64,000 nt of DNA. It comes from Mactromeris polynyma (Eukaryota > Mollusca > Bivalvia > Venerida > Mactridae). The DNA is taken from assembly GCA_032209605.1 (NCBI GenBank), contig JASFXZ010000071.1, positions 62,001 through 126,000 on the forward strand, read 5' to 3'. The notes under the pieces are model-generated. The model searched no databases. It saw only the letters and a list, made by a program, of their open reading frames with translations, and had not been told where the DNA came from. Positions 1 to 11,489 of this stretch are shown here, one piece after another; positions within the stretch are counted from its first letter, which is position 1, and every line of letters starts with the position of its first letter. The position numbers and the translations under genes were made by a program.

Positions 1-1794
1 ACTGAAGGATACCATGCCTATATTACACTGAAGGACACAATACCTATATTCCACTGAAGGATACCATGCCTATATTACACTGAAGGATACCATGCATATA
101 TTCCACTGAAGGATACCATGCCTATATTCCACTGAAGGATACCATGCCTATATTACACTGAAGGATACCATGCCTATATTCCACTGAAGGATACCATGCC
201 TATATTCCACTGAAGGATACCATGCCTATATTACACTGAAGGATACCATGCCTATATTCCACTGAAGGATACCATGCCTATATTCCACTGAAGGATACCA
301 TGCCTATATTCCACTGAAGGATACCATGCCTATATTACACTGAAGGATACCATGCCTATATTACACTGAAGGATACCATACCTATATTACACTGAAGGAT
401 ACAATACCTATATTCCACTGAAGGATACAATACCTATATTCCACTGAAGGATACAATACCTATATTACACTGAAGGATACAATACCTATATTCCACTGAA
501 GGATACAATACCTATATTCCACTGAAGGATACAATACCTATATTCCACTGAAGGATACCATGCCTATATTACACTGAAGGATACAATACCTATATTCCAC
601 TGAAGGATACCATGCCTATATTCCACTGAAGGATACAATACCTATATTCCACTGAAGGATACCATGCCTATATTCCACTGAAGGATACAATGCCTATATT
701 ACACTGAAGGGTACAATACCTATATTACACTGAAGGATACCATGCCTATATTACACTGAAGGATACAATACCTATATTCCACTGAAGGATACAATACCTA
801 TATTCCACTGAAGGATACAATACCTATATTCCACTGAAGGATACCATGCCTATATTCCACTGAAGGATACAATACCTATATTCCACTGAAGGATACCATG
901 CCTATATTACACTGAAGGATACAATACCTATATTACACTGAAGGATACCATGCCTATATTACACTGAAGGATACCATGCCTATATTCCACTGAAGGATAC
1001 CATGCCTATATTACACTGAATGATACAATACCTATATTCCACTGAAGGATACCATGCCTATATTACACTGAAGGATACAATACCTATATTACACTGAAGG
1101 ATACCATGCCTATATTCCACTGAAGGATACAATACCTATATTACACTGAAGGATACAATACCTATATTCCACTGAAGGATACCATGCCTATATTACACTG
1201 AAGGATACAATACCTATATTACACTGAAGGATACCATGCCTATATTCCACTGAAGGATACCATGCCTATATTACACTGAAGGATACCATGCCTATATTCC
1301 ACTGAAGGATACCATGCCTATATTACACTGAAGGATACAATACCTATATTCCACTGAAGGATACAATACCTATATTCCACTGAAGGATACCATGTCTATA
1401 TTACACTGAAGGATACAATACCTATATTACACTGAAGGATACCATGCCTATATTCCACTGAAGGATACAATACCTATATTCCACTGAAGGATACCATGCC
1501 TATATTACACTGAAGGATACAATACCTATATTCCACTGAAGGATACCATGCCTATATTCCACTGAAGGATACAATACCTATATTCCACTGAAGGATACCA
1601 TGCCTATATTCCACTGAAGGATACAATGCCTATATTACACTGAAGGATACAATACCTATATTCCACTGAAGGATACCATGCCTATATTACACTGAAGGAT
1701 ACAATACCTATATTCCACTGAAGGATACCATGCCTATATTCCACTGAAGGATACCATGCCTATATTACACTGAAGGATACCATGCCTATATTAC
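1..1794. repeat. 26-bp minisatellite, 69 units
   Basis: Direct tandem repeat of a 26-bp unit beginning ACTGAAGGATACCATGCCTA. The array fills 69 x 26 = 1794 bases, so every unit has exactly the same length with no net indel. Variation is almost confined to two positions blocks: CCATGCC versus CAATACC in the middle, and TTAC versus TTCC at the end; the combinations are interspersed rather than blocked. The window starts inside the array, so its left end is unknown. Each unit carries a stop in every strand register examined, so it is not coding. Confidence 0.97.
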
Positions 1795-1978
1795 AGACAC
1801 ATTTTACAATGATTTAGCTGACGTAAAGGTGCCACCTCATGACTCTGACAGTTTACGTTACTTAAAGCCACATTGCGAAAGAAGATATTTACAAACCTGA
1901 CATAATCAGGATATCACAGATGACTTGCCCCATGACACAGACGGCATCCAGACTGCTGAGAACGCACACACCAATTAG
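1795..1978 (+). pseudogene. Coding-like remnant next to the minisatellite
   Basis: Directly after the last 26-bp unit a frame from 1796 reads a plausible hydrophilic peptide (including VPPHDSDSLRYLKPHCERRY) up to a TGA at 1898-1900, and continues in the same frame as DLPHDTDGIQTAENAHTN to a TAG at 1976-1978. The boundary TTACAG|AC looks like a splice acceptor, and AATAAA lies at 2187-2192. It could be a terminal exon with its 3' untranslated region, or the 3' end of a retroelement polyprotein. No family is recognised. The in-frame TGA is either the true stop or a mutation. Confidence 0.3.
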
Positions 1979-2752
1979 AGCAATGTGCGTATGGAGCAGA
2001 ATATTCAGCCTCTTTCTGGCTCTGAAAGTATATAAAAGACCTATATAAGTATTTGGATTTCGATATAACCCTTTTTACTTTTCCTAGTGACCAATTTTTT
2101 TTTCAGCGTCATAGCGTAGGGGTGTCTGTTAATTTCTTAATGTATACAAGTTCATGTGTATGTGTACTTCTTGTGTCTAGATTGTAAATAAAAAATGTTT
2201 CATTTAAATAAATATAATATTAGAAAATGCAAGATGTCATATTTCAAGACAATATACATGTACTGTAGTTTACTCTTTCAATCGCTACAAATGTTGCCTA
2301 ATTTCGCAAATTCATTTCAACACCAGTTATAACATTGTCGTGTATATTTTCTAGCAGTGGTGAAAATGTTAAATAATCGGCTTATTTGTGGAAATGCTGT
2401 ACTCGCGAATTTAAAGTGATATACAATGCACTTCGGCAATGCTATCCCAGGATAAACAAAATTACATATCTGTTGCTAAGCAACCTCCGTTTTTCAGTTT
2501 TCTATACAGCGATAAAATGAAAGGGATCAGTCGTTTAACATCAAACGATTTTTAACGTTTTAGTTCTATATTTTATTTGTCCGATTTACATCAATAGGAA
2601 TATTTTATTATATAGATAAATTCCAAATTCATTCCGTATATACAAAACAGAATCATAAATACGATTGTATACAATAAAACATTATGCAAGATGAAACAAG
2701 AGAGCCATTAGTTATTACATCGTCTGACCTGGGATAACCCTTCCAAGTACTT
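1979..2752. other. AT-rich stretch, no gene seen
   Basis: Possible 3' untranslated sequence up to about 2200 (AATAAA at 2187), then AT-rich DNA with no recognisable exon, RNA gene or repeat. Confidence 0.5.
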
Positions 2753-2920
2753 ACTGTGAAACCTCAATGATAAGACCTGCTTTGGGTTCTGAATAAAGGC
2801 GAACTGAGTTGCGAGATGGTCTTGTTAACGAGTCAGAACATGGAAGAAAATTGAAAACTTTTCCATGAAAATGCGGTCGTATTAATGAGGTGGGGATAAT
2901 TACGAGGTATTTAAGGGTTT
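2753..2920. mobile_element. Diverged pogo-like MITE (family A)
   Basis: Starts ACTGTGAAACCTCAATGATA after a T and ends near a reverse-complement block (TTAATGAGGTGGGGATAATT). It matches the family of short palindromic elements with CAGTAAAACCTC ends seen elsewhere in this window, but is more diverged and its right end is unclear. Confidence 0.5.
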
Positions 2921-2984
2921 ACGCTATTTTCAAAGGGGTCCCAAGTCGTAATATAAGAACTAAATTTGTTATTGGAGATATAGC

Positions 2985-3345
2985 GGCTTGGGGTAAAGCA
3001 CCTGACTCCTGATCCGAGGGTCGAGGGTTCGAATATCGCTTTGGACGAGGCTGAATCGAGATCTTCACAATACAGAAAAACCTCAATAATAAGAACACCC
3101 TTGAGACCCTTGAAAATGGTCTTTTAATTAGGTGGTCTTAATATGGAGATTAAATAAAGAGCACAAAAGACAAAAGGACTTGCAAATTGTGTTCTTAATT
3201 TCGAATTGGTCTTTTATTGAGGTGGTCTTTAAATGAGAGTTTACTGTATATAAAAATGGCGCGAGTACTGGTAACCAGAAACACAGATAGCAGTTATCGA
3301 GAGTGATTCACCATCGATGCAAAATGAAGAAGTTTAAACCAGTTG
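2985..3345 (+). mobile_element. tRNA-derived SINE (family S1), split by a MITE
   Basis: The head at about 2989-3050 has A-box-like (GCTTGGGGTAAAGCAC) and B-box-like (GGGTTCGAATATC) pol III promoter sequences. The body resumes at about 3249 (ATGGCGCGAGTACTGGTAAC ... ATCGATGCAAAATGAAGAAG). The same head and body are contiguous at 5637-5835. The two halves are separated by the MITE at 3073-3246. Confidence 0.75.
3073..3246. mobile_element. Pogo/Tigger-like MITE (family A) inside a SINE
   Basis: 174-bp element with imperfect terminal inverted repeats: CAGAAAAACCTCAATAATAA at the left and the reverse complement of CAGTAAACTCTCATTTAAAG at the right. It is flanked by TA on both sides (3071-3072, 3247-3248), the target duplication expected for the pogo/Tigger branch of Tc1/mariner elements. 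No transposase coding capacity. Confidence 0.85.
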
Positions 3346-3487
3346 GTACCGCGTAATTGTTACCTTTGTACTTACTCTAAATATGGCATTATTGTATGTG
3401 ATACAATTTTAGTGATTTATTTCGGTCTTTACGCGCAATTGTTCAACAGCATTTTAGTGACATATGACGGTCAGTTGACCTAACAAG

Positions 3488-4933
3488 TCCTCCTACGGTC
3501 ACAACCAGCACTAGCCTGCTCCTCCTAGGGTCACAACCAGTACTAGCCTGCTCCTCCTAGGGTCACAACCAGCACTAGCCTGCTCCTCCTAGGGTAACAA
3601 CCAGTACTAGCCTGCTCCTCCTAGGGTCACAACCAGTACTAGCCTGCTCCTCCTAGGGTAACAACCAGCACTAGCCTGCTCCTCCTAGGGTAACAACCAG
3701 TACTAGCCTGCTCCTCCTAGGGTCACAACCAGTACTAGCCTGCTCCTCCTAGGGTAACAACCAGTAATAGCCTGCTCCTCCTAGGGTCACAACCAGTACT
3801 AGCCTGCTCCTCCTAGGGTAACAACCAGCACTAGCCTGCTCCTCCTAGGGTAACAACCAGTACTAGCCTGCTCCTCCTAGGGTAACAACCAGTACTAGCC
3901 TGCTCCTCCTAGGGTCACAACCAGTACTAGCCTGCTCCTCCTAGGGTAACAACCAGTAATAGCCTGCTCCTCCTAGGGTCACAACCAGCACTAGCCTGCT
4001 CCTCCTAGGGTAACAACCAGTACTAGCCTGCTCCTCCTAGGGTAACAACCAGTAATAGCCTGCTCCTCCTAGGGTCACAACCAGTACTAGCCTGCTCCTC
4101 ATAGGGTCACAACCAGTACTAGCATGCTCCTCCTAGGGTCACAACCAGTACTAGCCTGCTCCTCCTAGGGTCACAACCAGTACTAGCCTGCTCCTCCTTG
4201 GGTACCAACCAGTACTAGCCTGCTCCTCCTAGGGTCACAACCAGTACTAGCATGCTCCTCCTAGGGTCACAACCAGTACTAGCCTGCTCCTCCTAGGGTC
4301 ACAACCAGTACTAGCCTGCTCCTCCTAGGGTAACAACCAGTACTAGCCTGCTCCTCCTAGGGTAACAACCAGTACTAGCCTGCTCCTCCTAGAGTAACAA
4401 CCAGTACTAGCCTGCTCCTCCTAGGGTCACAACCAGTACTAGCCTGCTCCTCCTAGGGTAACAACCAGTAATAGCCTGCTCCTCCTAGGGTCACAACCAG
4501 CACTAGCCTGCTCCTCCTAGGGTAACAACCAGTACTAGCCTGCTCCTCTTAGGGTAACAACCAGTAATAGCCTGCTCCTCCTAGGGTCACAACCAGCACT
4601 AGTCTGCTCCTCCTAGGGTAACAACCAGTAATAGCCTGCTCCTCCTAGGGTCACAACCAGCACTAGCCTGCTCCTCCTAGGGTCACAACCAGTACTAGCC
4701 TGCTCCTCCTAGGGTCATAACCAGTACTAGCCTGCTCCTCCTAGGGTAACAACCAGTAATAGCCTGCTCCTCCTAGGGTAACAACCAGTACTAGCCTGCT
4801 CCTCCTAGAGTCACAACCAGTACTAGCCTGCTCCTCCTAGGGTCACAACCAGTACTAGCCTGCTCCTCCTAGGGTAACAACCAGTACTAGCCTGCTCCTC
4901 CTAGGGTCACAACCAGTACTAGCCTGCTCCTCC
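3488..4933. repeat. 32-bp minisatellite, 45 units
   Basis: Tandem repeat of a 32-bp unit starting TCCTCCTAGGGTCACAACCA, followed by GTACTAGCCTGC. Units run 3488-4927, exactly 45 x 32, plus a 6-base partial unit. Recurrent variants are GGTCAC/GGTAAC and CAGTACT/CAGCACT/CAGTAAT. GC-rich compared with its surroundings. As in the first array, unit length is constant. Confidence 0.97.
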
Positions 4934-5020
4934 ACACACAACTGATAACTTCTATACAAAAATCAGAGATCAGAGGTGGAGGACAAATGACTTCAGTCAA
5001 AATGTCACGGAAGAACATAC

Positions 5021-5090
5021 GCCTCTCCCGGAATTCAAACCCATGACCTCTAGTCAAGCAGTCGACCGCTCTACCGACTGACAGGACTAC
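5021..5090 (-). mobile_element. tRNA-derived SINE head fragment
   Basis: On the minus strand: a tRNA-like segment with A-box region GTCGGTAGAGCGGTCGACTG and B-box-like GGTTTGAATTCC. Its predicted fold is too degenerate for a functional tRNA and no SINE body was matched. Confidence 0.5.
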
Positions 5091-5636
5091 ACGTTGGGAG
5101 AAGAGCTATCAATCTCTATAATATTAGACATACAAAATGTACCACAGTAGGAACATCAAACAATACTACAACTATAACAAGAAGGAACGGGTGGCACAAG
5201 GTTGACCACATATGCACATAACCGAACCATACACACACATATTTCTAGTGTAAAAAACAAATCGAAAAGCGGCGGGGGGGTAAGATAAAGATATTGTATA
5301 TATTAAAATTTAAAATTAGAAAAACCTGACTAAATGTTGTTTATTCTTTCGAAACTAGTTTCCTTTTCTGGGTTACTTGGATTGTTTCAACATGAAATTA
5401 TTTTAAGAAATCTAATTTCCACGGCAGCTGAGTCCCGGTTTAGTATGTATTTTAACTGTACTTCTCTGATTGCCTTGATTCACCCGACTATAAAACGGAA
5501 TCTTTGTGGAATAATGTTATATAATAATAATGATTTCAACATTTCATTTACAGCAACACAATATTGTTCGATTATTGAAAATGTACTTCAACGTATTTTC
5601 GTAATTTGCTTTTAAGCGAGATTCTGACTCTAATTT

Positions 5637-5835
5637 CAGACGCAGTGGTCCAAGGGTAGAGCGCCTGACTCCTGATCAGAAGGTCGTGAGTTCGAGTCGG
5701 ATTGCGAACGTCACAATTTCTAAATTTGGCGTAAGAACTGGTTAGTAGCCAGGAAGCAGTCATCGAGAGTGAGTGGTATACGTTGTCAGAACTAGTTTCA
5801 CAATCGATGTAAAGTAAATAAGTTTAAACAAAAAC
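5637..5835 (+). mobile_element. tRNA-derived SINE (family S1), uninterrupted copy
   Basis: Head with GTGGTCCAAGGGTAGAGCG (A box region) and GGTCGTGAGTTCGAGTC (B box), then the S1 body GAACTGGTTAGTAGCCAGG, CAGTCATCGAGAGTGAGTGG and ACAATCGATGTAAAGTAAAT. Reference copy for the split copies at 3.0 and 62.7 kb. An open frame on the other strand across it (5572-5763) is a by-product. Confidence 0.8.
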
Positions 5836-6339
5836 TGTAATTTCAGATTAACAATGTTCATCGCTCATTCATAGCCATAAGCACTTAGTGATTTGTAATA
5901 AGGCTTTTTCCCTAGTACTGAGTTACAAAATGGTTCAGATTTTTTAAACTTTAAGAAAGTGTGTCATACTCGAACACCTAAGAAAAGGAGGCATATACCT
6001 CAATCAAATACCCTTTAAACAGTAAAAGAAAATAATATACAATTTCCCCCATTGCTCTGTACCAAAAAAGTAGACATTTTAGCGGAAATCGTCAAATATT
6101 CCAAAATTTTATTATTTCTTATTTTCAATTATCCGTGCTTTATGTACTCTTTGTTGCATCAAGCTAAAGAAAATGCAATGTTATGTAAAAATATTAACCT
6201 CAACCCAAATTTTGCAAAATCCAAGTATCCAGTTTCACTCAAACACTATCGTAATATTATCCCGACTCATATCCTATGCTATACATTGACCTCTTTGACA
6301 GCACTATGGCTACTGAGAATTGTATTAATAATTGCGGGC

Positions 6340-6363
6340 GACGTCCACCCAAATCCAGGTCCT
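6340..6363 (+). other. 2A-like ribosome-skipping motif in LINE 1
   Basis: In the N-terminal frame the hydrophobic run LLRIVLIIAG is followed by DVHPNPGP. The 2A consensus is D(V/I)ExNPG|P, where the ribosome fails to join G and P so that two proteins are released. Such motifs are reported in APE-type non-LTR elements of invertebrates just before the endonuclease, as here. The consensus Glu is His, which may weaken activity. Confidence 0.75.
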
Positions 6364-6694
6364 TTACATAATTTGTCCTTTTCAAATATATCTCAAAATT
6401 GTAACTCATCTTTCATACACTATAAAACGTGATATTTTATTTGCTGAACTATCTAACTACGATATCTTCGCCTTCTCAGAGACTTGGCTTTCTGCTTCTG
6501 TTATCAAATTCCAAAACTATCACCTGCCCGAAAGAAAAGACCGTTGCATTGGCAATCATGGATGAGTAATCATATATGTTAAAGAAGAAATCTCATATAA
6601 ACGCAGATCAGATTTAGAAGTAGATGGTGTAGAATGTATATGGTTGGAAATTATTCTCCCCAAAAGGAAAACTCAATTTTAAATTATTTGTTTC

Positions 6695-6965
6695 GAAAGA
6701 GGCTACAATATAAGTGTCATAAATGTATAATACATTCTGATAAATTAGTACAGCCCGGGGCAATTTCATTATGCTGATTAAACACAGCGGGGTGGCTAAT
6801 CAAGGCGCGAACGAATATCGACCCTGTATCGACTTTTTTATCCGTGACGCATTCCCCGCGATCGATGTCTAAGGGAGACAATTATAATAATTCAATTAGT
6901 CTCGCACCTTGGGGAATCAGGGATAATCAAGGGAGACTATCAAGTAAAATTCTTAAATATTTCTG
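6695..6965. other. Probable insertion or rearranged segment in LINE 1 endonuclease
   Basis: Endonuclease homology stops near 6700 and resumes near 6975, leaving about 260 bases with no coding match where related elements have only a few residues. The segment contains GC-rich patches (CAGCCCGGGGCAATTTC, ATTCCCCGCGATCGATG). No clear terminal repeats were found, so insertion is inferred from the interruption only. Confidence 0.4.
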
Positions 6966-7302
6966 GCAATGTTATTTTATAGACCACCAAACTCTAGTTC
7001 TATCACAGACAACAATATTGAAAAGTCTATTGATTTAGCTTACGATACTCATTATAGTGACGTAATCATAACTGGTGATTTCAAGTTTAATACCTCTAAT
7101 CCTGTTCTAGCTCGCAAACTCATACATACGAGTATTTGTGACAAATTTAATCTGTCTCAAATAATTGACGAACCGACCCATTATACAGAAAACTATTGCT
7201 CTACTCTAGACCTTGTACTTGTAAACAATCCACAGAATATTTATGTAAGCGGTGTAAGCGATCCATTTCTAGACCAAAATGTGAGGTACCACTGTCCTAT
7301 TT

Positions 7303-8779
7303 TTGCTATTTGTAAATATACCAAACCAAGATCTAGGTCGCATAAACCGAGGTGATTTTGACGAACTTAGGCGGCTAGCAGCCTCAACAGACTGGTTTTC
7401 ATTCCAGCACCATAACGTTGATGTTTGGGTTCAAAACTTCACCATCCTCATAATAAGTATATCAAAACTATGTATTCCCAACAAAATAATAAGTACAAGG
7501 CCATGTGAACCAAAATGGATAACGCCCAAAATCAAAGAACTCATTCGTAAACGAAAACGTCTCTACTGACATGCCAAAAGAACTAACTCACTGTCTGATT
7601 GGACTAAATTCAAACTTATGCGAAATAACATTGTGACAATGATAAAGAAGTCTAAACGTGACCACTTAACAAACCTCTGCGAAGATCTAAAAAGAAATCG
7701 TAACACTAAATCCTGGTGTCCCGACTGTTGTAAAATCATTTATGTCGGTAGGTAAAAATAATGATATACCTCCATTACGAATAAATTCAGATACAGTTTA
7801 TGACGACCTTGACAAAGCTTATGCGTTAAACTATTTTTTTGCAAGTCAAACTCAGCTAAACGCATCAGATTCTAAAAATCCAACACCTCCAGTATATAAC
7901 GTTCATTCAACTCTGAACAATATTCAAATTGAGCCATCAGATATCGTGCATATTTTAAAGTCTTTATCTACTGGGAAGGCTGTAGGTCCTGATTTAATTA
8001 ACACTCGTATTGTTAAAGAATTAAACAATGAGTTGTCCAACCCTCTGAGTGAGATCTTTAATCACTGTATCAACACTAAACGATTCCCAGATTCATGGAA
8101 ATTATAGCTAATGTCTGTCCAATTTTTAAAAAAAGATGACCCTATGATTGTGTCAAATTACCGACCTATATCACTTCTAAGTACAGTGAGTAAAGTTTTT
8201 GAACGAGCTCTTTTTAAACATATTTATAATCATCTAGTTGTAAATAAAATCCTCACCGAATATCAATCGGGATTCATTCCTAACGATTCAACTACAAATC
8301 AATTGGCTTATTTGTATCACTCTTTCTGTGAAGCAATAGATTTAGGAAAGGAAGTTCGGGTAATTTTCTGTGATATTAGTAAGGCATTTGATCGAGTATG
8401 GCATAAAGGTCTTTTAATTAAACTTAAAGCAATCGGTTTATCAGATGCACTCTTGCTTTTTTTCGAGGATTATTTAAAAGGTAGACACCAAAAGGTAAAC
8501 ATAAATGGAAAATCATCAAACGAAAAACTTATACATGCGGGTGTGCCACAAGGTTCAATTTTAGGTCCGTTATTTTTTCTTATTTATATAAATGACATAG
8601 TCCAAGATATTGATGCAAATTTAAGACTGTTTGCTGATGATACTAGTCTGTCACTAATTGTAAATCAAATTGATGAAACTGCGAACACCCTGAACCATGA
8701 CTTATATAAAATTAGTAGTTGGGCTAACGCGTGGCAAGTGTCGTTCAATCCAACTAAAACTGAATCTATGACTATATAA
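7303..8779 (+). pseudogene. LINE 1 linker and reverse transcriptase, frameshifted
   Basis: Frame 1 gives the linker (ELRRLAASTDWFSFQHHNVD ... IPNKIISTRPCEPKWITPKI) to a TGA at 7567-7569, with homology continuing to about 7740. Frame 2 then runs from 7742 (TGKAVGPDLINTRIVKELNN) to TAG at 8105-8107 and on from 8111 without a further break to 8779. The RT palm motifs are intact: NYRPISLLS, FCDISKAFDRVWHKGL (motif A Asp), GVPQGSILGPLFF (motif B), LFADDTSL (catalytic DD) and WQVSFNPTKTESM. It copied element RNA at the nick made by the endonuclease. At least one frameshift and two stops disable it. Confidence 0.9.
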
Positions 8780-8814
8780 AAAAACTTAATAAGCCAAACC
8801 ATCCTGCTTTAATC

Positions 8815-9560
8815 ATGCAAAATCATCCGATAAAGATTGTAAATTCTCATAAGCTCTTGGGATTATTCCTATCCAACAATTGTACTTGGCATAAACACAT
8901 AGAATATATAACACCAAAAGCATGGTCAAGAATAAATATAATGAGAAAATTAAAATTCAGAATTGATCGAAAATCTTTGGAAACAATTTATCTATCATAT
9001 ATTCGACCCTGCTAGAGTATGGTGATACTATCTTTGACAATTGCACAGCATACGAAAAACAAGAACTCGACAAAATACAAATTGAGTGGCTGCTAGGATA
9101 GCGTCTGGAACAACAAAACTTGTATCACTTGATAAATTAAATTCAGAAACTGGATATGAAAGTCTGCAGGAAAGAAGAGATAAACATAAACTAAATTTAT
9201 TTTCTGACACACCGCGCTATAATTTACGTACTATAGATAACATTACCCCTTTCCGATGCAGAACAAGTCATTTTTATAACTCTTTTTTTTCCATCAGCAA
9301 TTCGAGCATGAAACCAGCTACCTTCCAATATCCAAGAATCTTCAACTCTTAATATTGTTTAAGCGTTCTATTAACAATCCTGTCACTACAATTCCTTCCT
9401 ATTACTATCTAGGCCCCAGGAGGCTCCCAATTCCCACTTGTTTGTTAAAAATATAATTGAATCCCCTATGTGTAATTGTGGTAATTTCGAATCAACATAC
9501 CATTTTTCTTGTATTGTCCTTTATATAGACACCAAAGGCAACTTCTTTTGTCAAATCTTA
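8815..9560 (+). pseudogene. LINE 1 C-terminal domain, fragmented
   Basis: Frame 1 (8815-9015) reads LLGLFLSNNCTWHKHIEYI and DRKSLETIYLSYIRP; the homology (LEYGD..FDNCT) crosses the stop into frame 2 at 9086-9352 (ARIASGTTKLVSLDKLNSET, LQERRDKHKLNLF). A final block near 9450-9540 reads SPMCNCGNFESTYHF...C, the C-x-C...H...C cluster common at the C-terminus of these LINE proteins. Three frame changes or stops separate the blocks. Confidence 0.8.
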
Positions 9561-10133
9561 CAAACATAAATATTCGTCTTGACACAAAAGTTTTACGTTT
9601 CGGTTCGAACATGTGTAACAACTTCCTAGTTAAACATTACACGTTGCTCCCTCCCTCCCCTCCTCTATTTTCTTTTCTCTTAGTTATTTTTCAAAAACGC
9701 TTATTTTTTCAACACCTACAATAGAGTTTAAACAGTTTTGTAATCATTATATTCACCTAAACCAATCTCGTACCTGTTGGAAATGTACAATATTCAGAAG
9801 ACCAATATAAGTCTTTGGCTTTCGGTCCCATCCTTTTTACATTACTACTGAACAAACTCGTTTAATGTAAAATGTTGTATATTGAATTGTATTATTATAA
9901 TGTTCATATAGTATGTAAATAAAATATGTTTAAACTAAATATTTCAAAAAAGGACTAGTCTCTGTAATTAACCTCTTTATGTATCTCATCGTGTTTATTT
10001 ATCTCGTAGTAAATGGAACTTCGATAATGCCGTTTTTTTGTATTTAAAACGCAAAACTTCCGTCATGTTTTAATCATTGTAATCGTGATTTTGAACATTA
10101 TTATATACCTTTAAACAGACACACATAATTTAC

Positions 10134-10372
10134 CTGTATGATGTTACCATCTCCTTTTGTTTCTTTCTGATAATTTTAGAAATGTCGACGGGATCAATCC
10201 CACTGTCCCTTCCCGCATCAAATTTAGGGGTCCCATCACCCGAGAACCGTTCTTCAACGCTTAGAAATCCCACGGATCGTCGTCTGTCCGTCGCACTTAA
10301 AAAGTTGAATGGCTTTCCAGTACCGGCGTCCGGCGATGTATTAACACCATTATTTTGGCCGTATAATCCCAT
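10134..10372 (-). CDS. Candidate first coding exon, Ser/Arg-rich N-terminus
   Basis: On the minus strand an ATG at 10372 in strong context (AAAAATGGG) opens an 80-residue frame: MGLYGQNNG at the start, DRRRSVGFLSVEERFSGDG in the middle (RRRSV resembles a basophilic-kinase site), then RDSGIDPVDISKIIRKKQKE and MVTSYR. It ends at ACAG|GTAAAT, a good splice donor, in phase 2. The rest of the gene would lie to the left, possibly outside the window. Codon and residue composition look like real protein. Family not recognised. It shares its end phase and style (MG start, Ser-rich, basic C-end) with the exon at 19.3 kb. Confidence 0.55.
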
Positions 10373-11489
10373 TTTTCTGATATCAAATATCAATTTTAAT
10401 AAATAAGTTCCGTAAAATGCCTCTTTTTAGCACATTCAGACAACTAGATTTATTTCTTACGCAATTTACGAACACAAATGTACAATTGATCACAAAGAAA
10501 TAACAGCCAAACGCTTGCCAAATTCACGTCATCGCAAAAGGACGCCTTTTTTAAATCCGAGATGCAGCGAGATTTCAGGACACTAGGATTTGAGGGCAAA
10601 CTTAGGACACATGGTAGTAAATATTACGTGCAGACTTTACGATTTAAATGTACCAATAAATTTTAATAAATTTTACAGTGGATGTACATGTGTCATTAAA
10701 GACGAGAATAAACCAAGGAAGATATACTGCAGTATATATCATGCCTCATATCTATTAAAAGTTAAAAATAATTATTTTGTTGTAAAAATCGAAATTCTAA
10801 TCAAATCAATATTCTCAATGTCATGTCTAACTCATCAAAACCATAAACTTCGAACTGAGAAATTTGAGAAAATAAAACTGTACTTCTGGAAAATTTTCTA
10901 TATTTAAACCAATTTACATAATTACTTGTAATCTGTGAGTAGCCTCTTTCATTGAGCGCAAATGTACAATCAATTGCGTACATTTAATGAAAAACTGCCC
11001 GTGCAAGTGTACATTATAAACAGTTTTATTTTATAAGCCCATACAGACACGGATTTAGTGTACATTAGGACAAACGTCGTTGTTAATTCACACATTGAGT
11101 GAACGTCTCCGGGTCTGATCAGAATAAAACAATCACCAATGCATGTATTGTGCAGTGAAAATTTAGACTTTTCTCTTACCATAAATTTTGATTATTCTGT
11201 ATAGTTTGACATGTGTTGCTGTCTGCCAACATTGACGGTGAAGCTATTGTTCTGTTATTAACACCTCATTTCTAAAATCTTTGATAACATATTTCCTCTG
11301 ATTAATTGTCATCACACATCTATTGTTATACCTGAACTGTTAATTTATTACCAAAGTACTAAAGGTCACACATCTATTGTTATATCTGAAATGTTTATTT
11401 ATCACCAAAGCCCTTAAGGTCAGGCTTCCTAATTATATTTGTTTTAGATGTGTATAAAAACATGTAACTTTATATGCTAGACATATGGG
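10373..11489. other. AT-rich intron or intergenic DNA
   Basis: No recognisable gene or repeat. A minus-strand open frame with its own ATG at 11180-11182 (70 codons, ending 10970) is no longer than expected by chance in DNA of this composition. Confidence 0.4.

Larger units (their letters stand above)
6052..7355 (+). pseudogene. LINE 1 N-terminus and endonuclease, broken
   Basis: Frame 1 (6052-6432) gives a leader with hydrophobic runs, ending in a 2A-like motif. Frame 2 then gives endonuclease sequence: ELSNYDIFAFSETWL at about 6440-6490 and, after an in-frame TGA at 6563-6565, VECIWLEI. Sequence is disturbed at about 6700-6960. It resumes from about 6975 as LFYRPPN, TGDFKFN, IDEPTH, STLDLVLVNN and VSDPFLDQNVRYHCPIF. 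These match the conserved blocks of APE endonucleases (YRPPN, GDFN, SLDL, SDH). Here GDFN reads GDFK, so a catalytic-region Asn is lost; with the frameshift and stop this is non-functional. Confidence 0.85.
6050..9935 (+). mobile_element. Degenerate APE-type non-LTR retrotransposon (LINE 1)
   Basis: Order of recognisable parts: hydrophobic N-terminal segment, 2A-like motif (6340-6363), apurinic-type endonuclease (about 6430-7300), linker, reverse transcriptase (about 7950-8780), C-terminal region with a Cys/His cluster (to about 9540), and a 3' tail containing AATAAA near 9918. The parts lie in at least two frames with several stops, so the copy is dead. The RT motifs and the 2A-endonuclease order resemble CR1/jockey-like elements; the exact clade needs a phylogeny. 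The 5' end is not defined. Confidence 0.9.

Noticed and set aside
1..4933. CRISPR-like arrays
   Set aside because: The repeats are contiguous with no unique spacers between conserved units, and the surroundings are eukaryotic (SINEs, LINEs).
5572..5763. 63-residue minus-strand protein
   Set aside because: Antisense of the S1 SINE head; such frames recur with the repeat.
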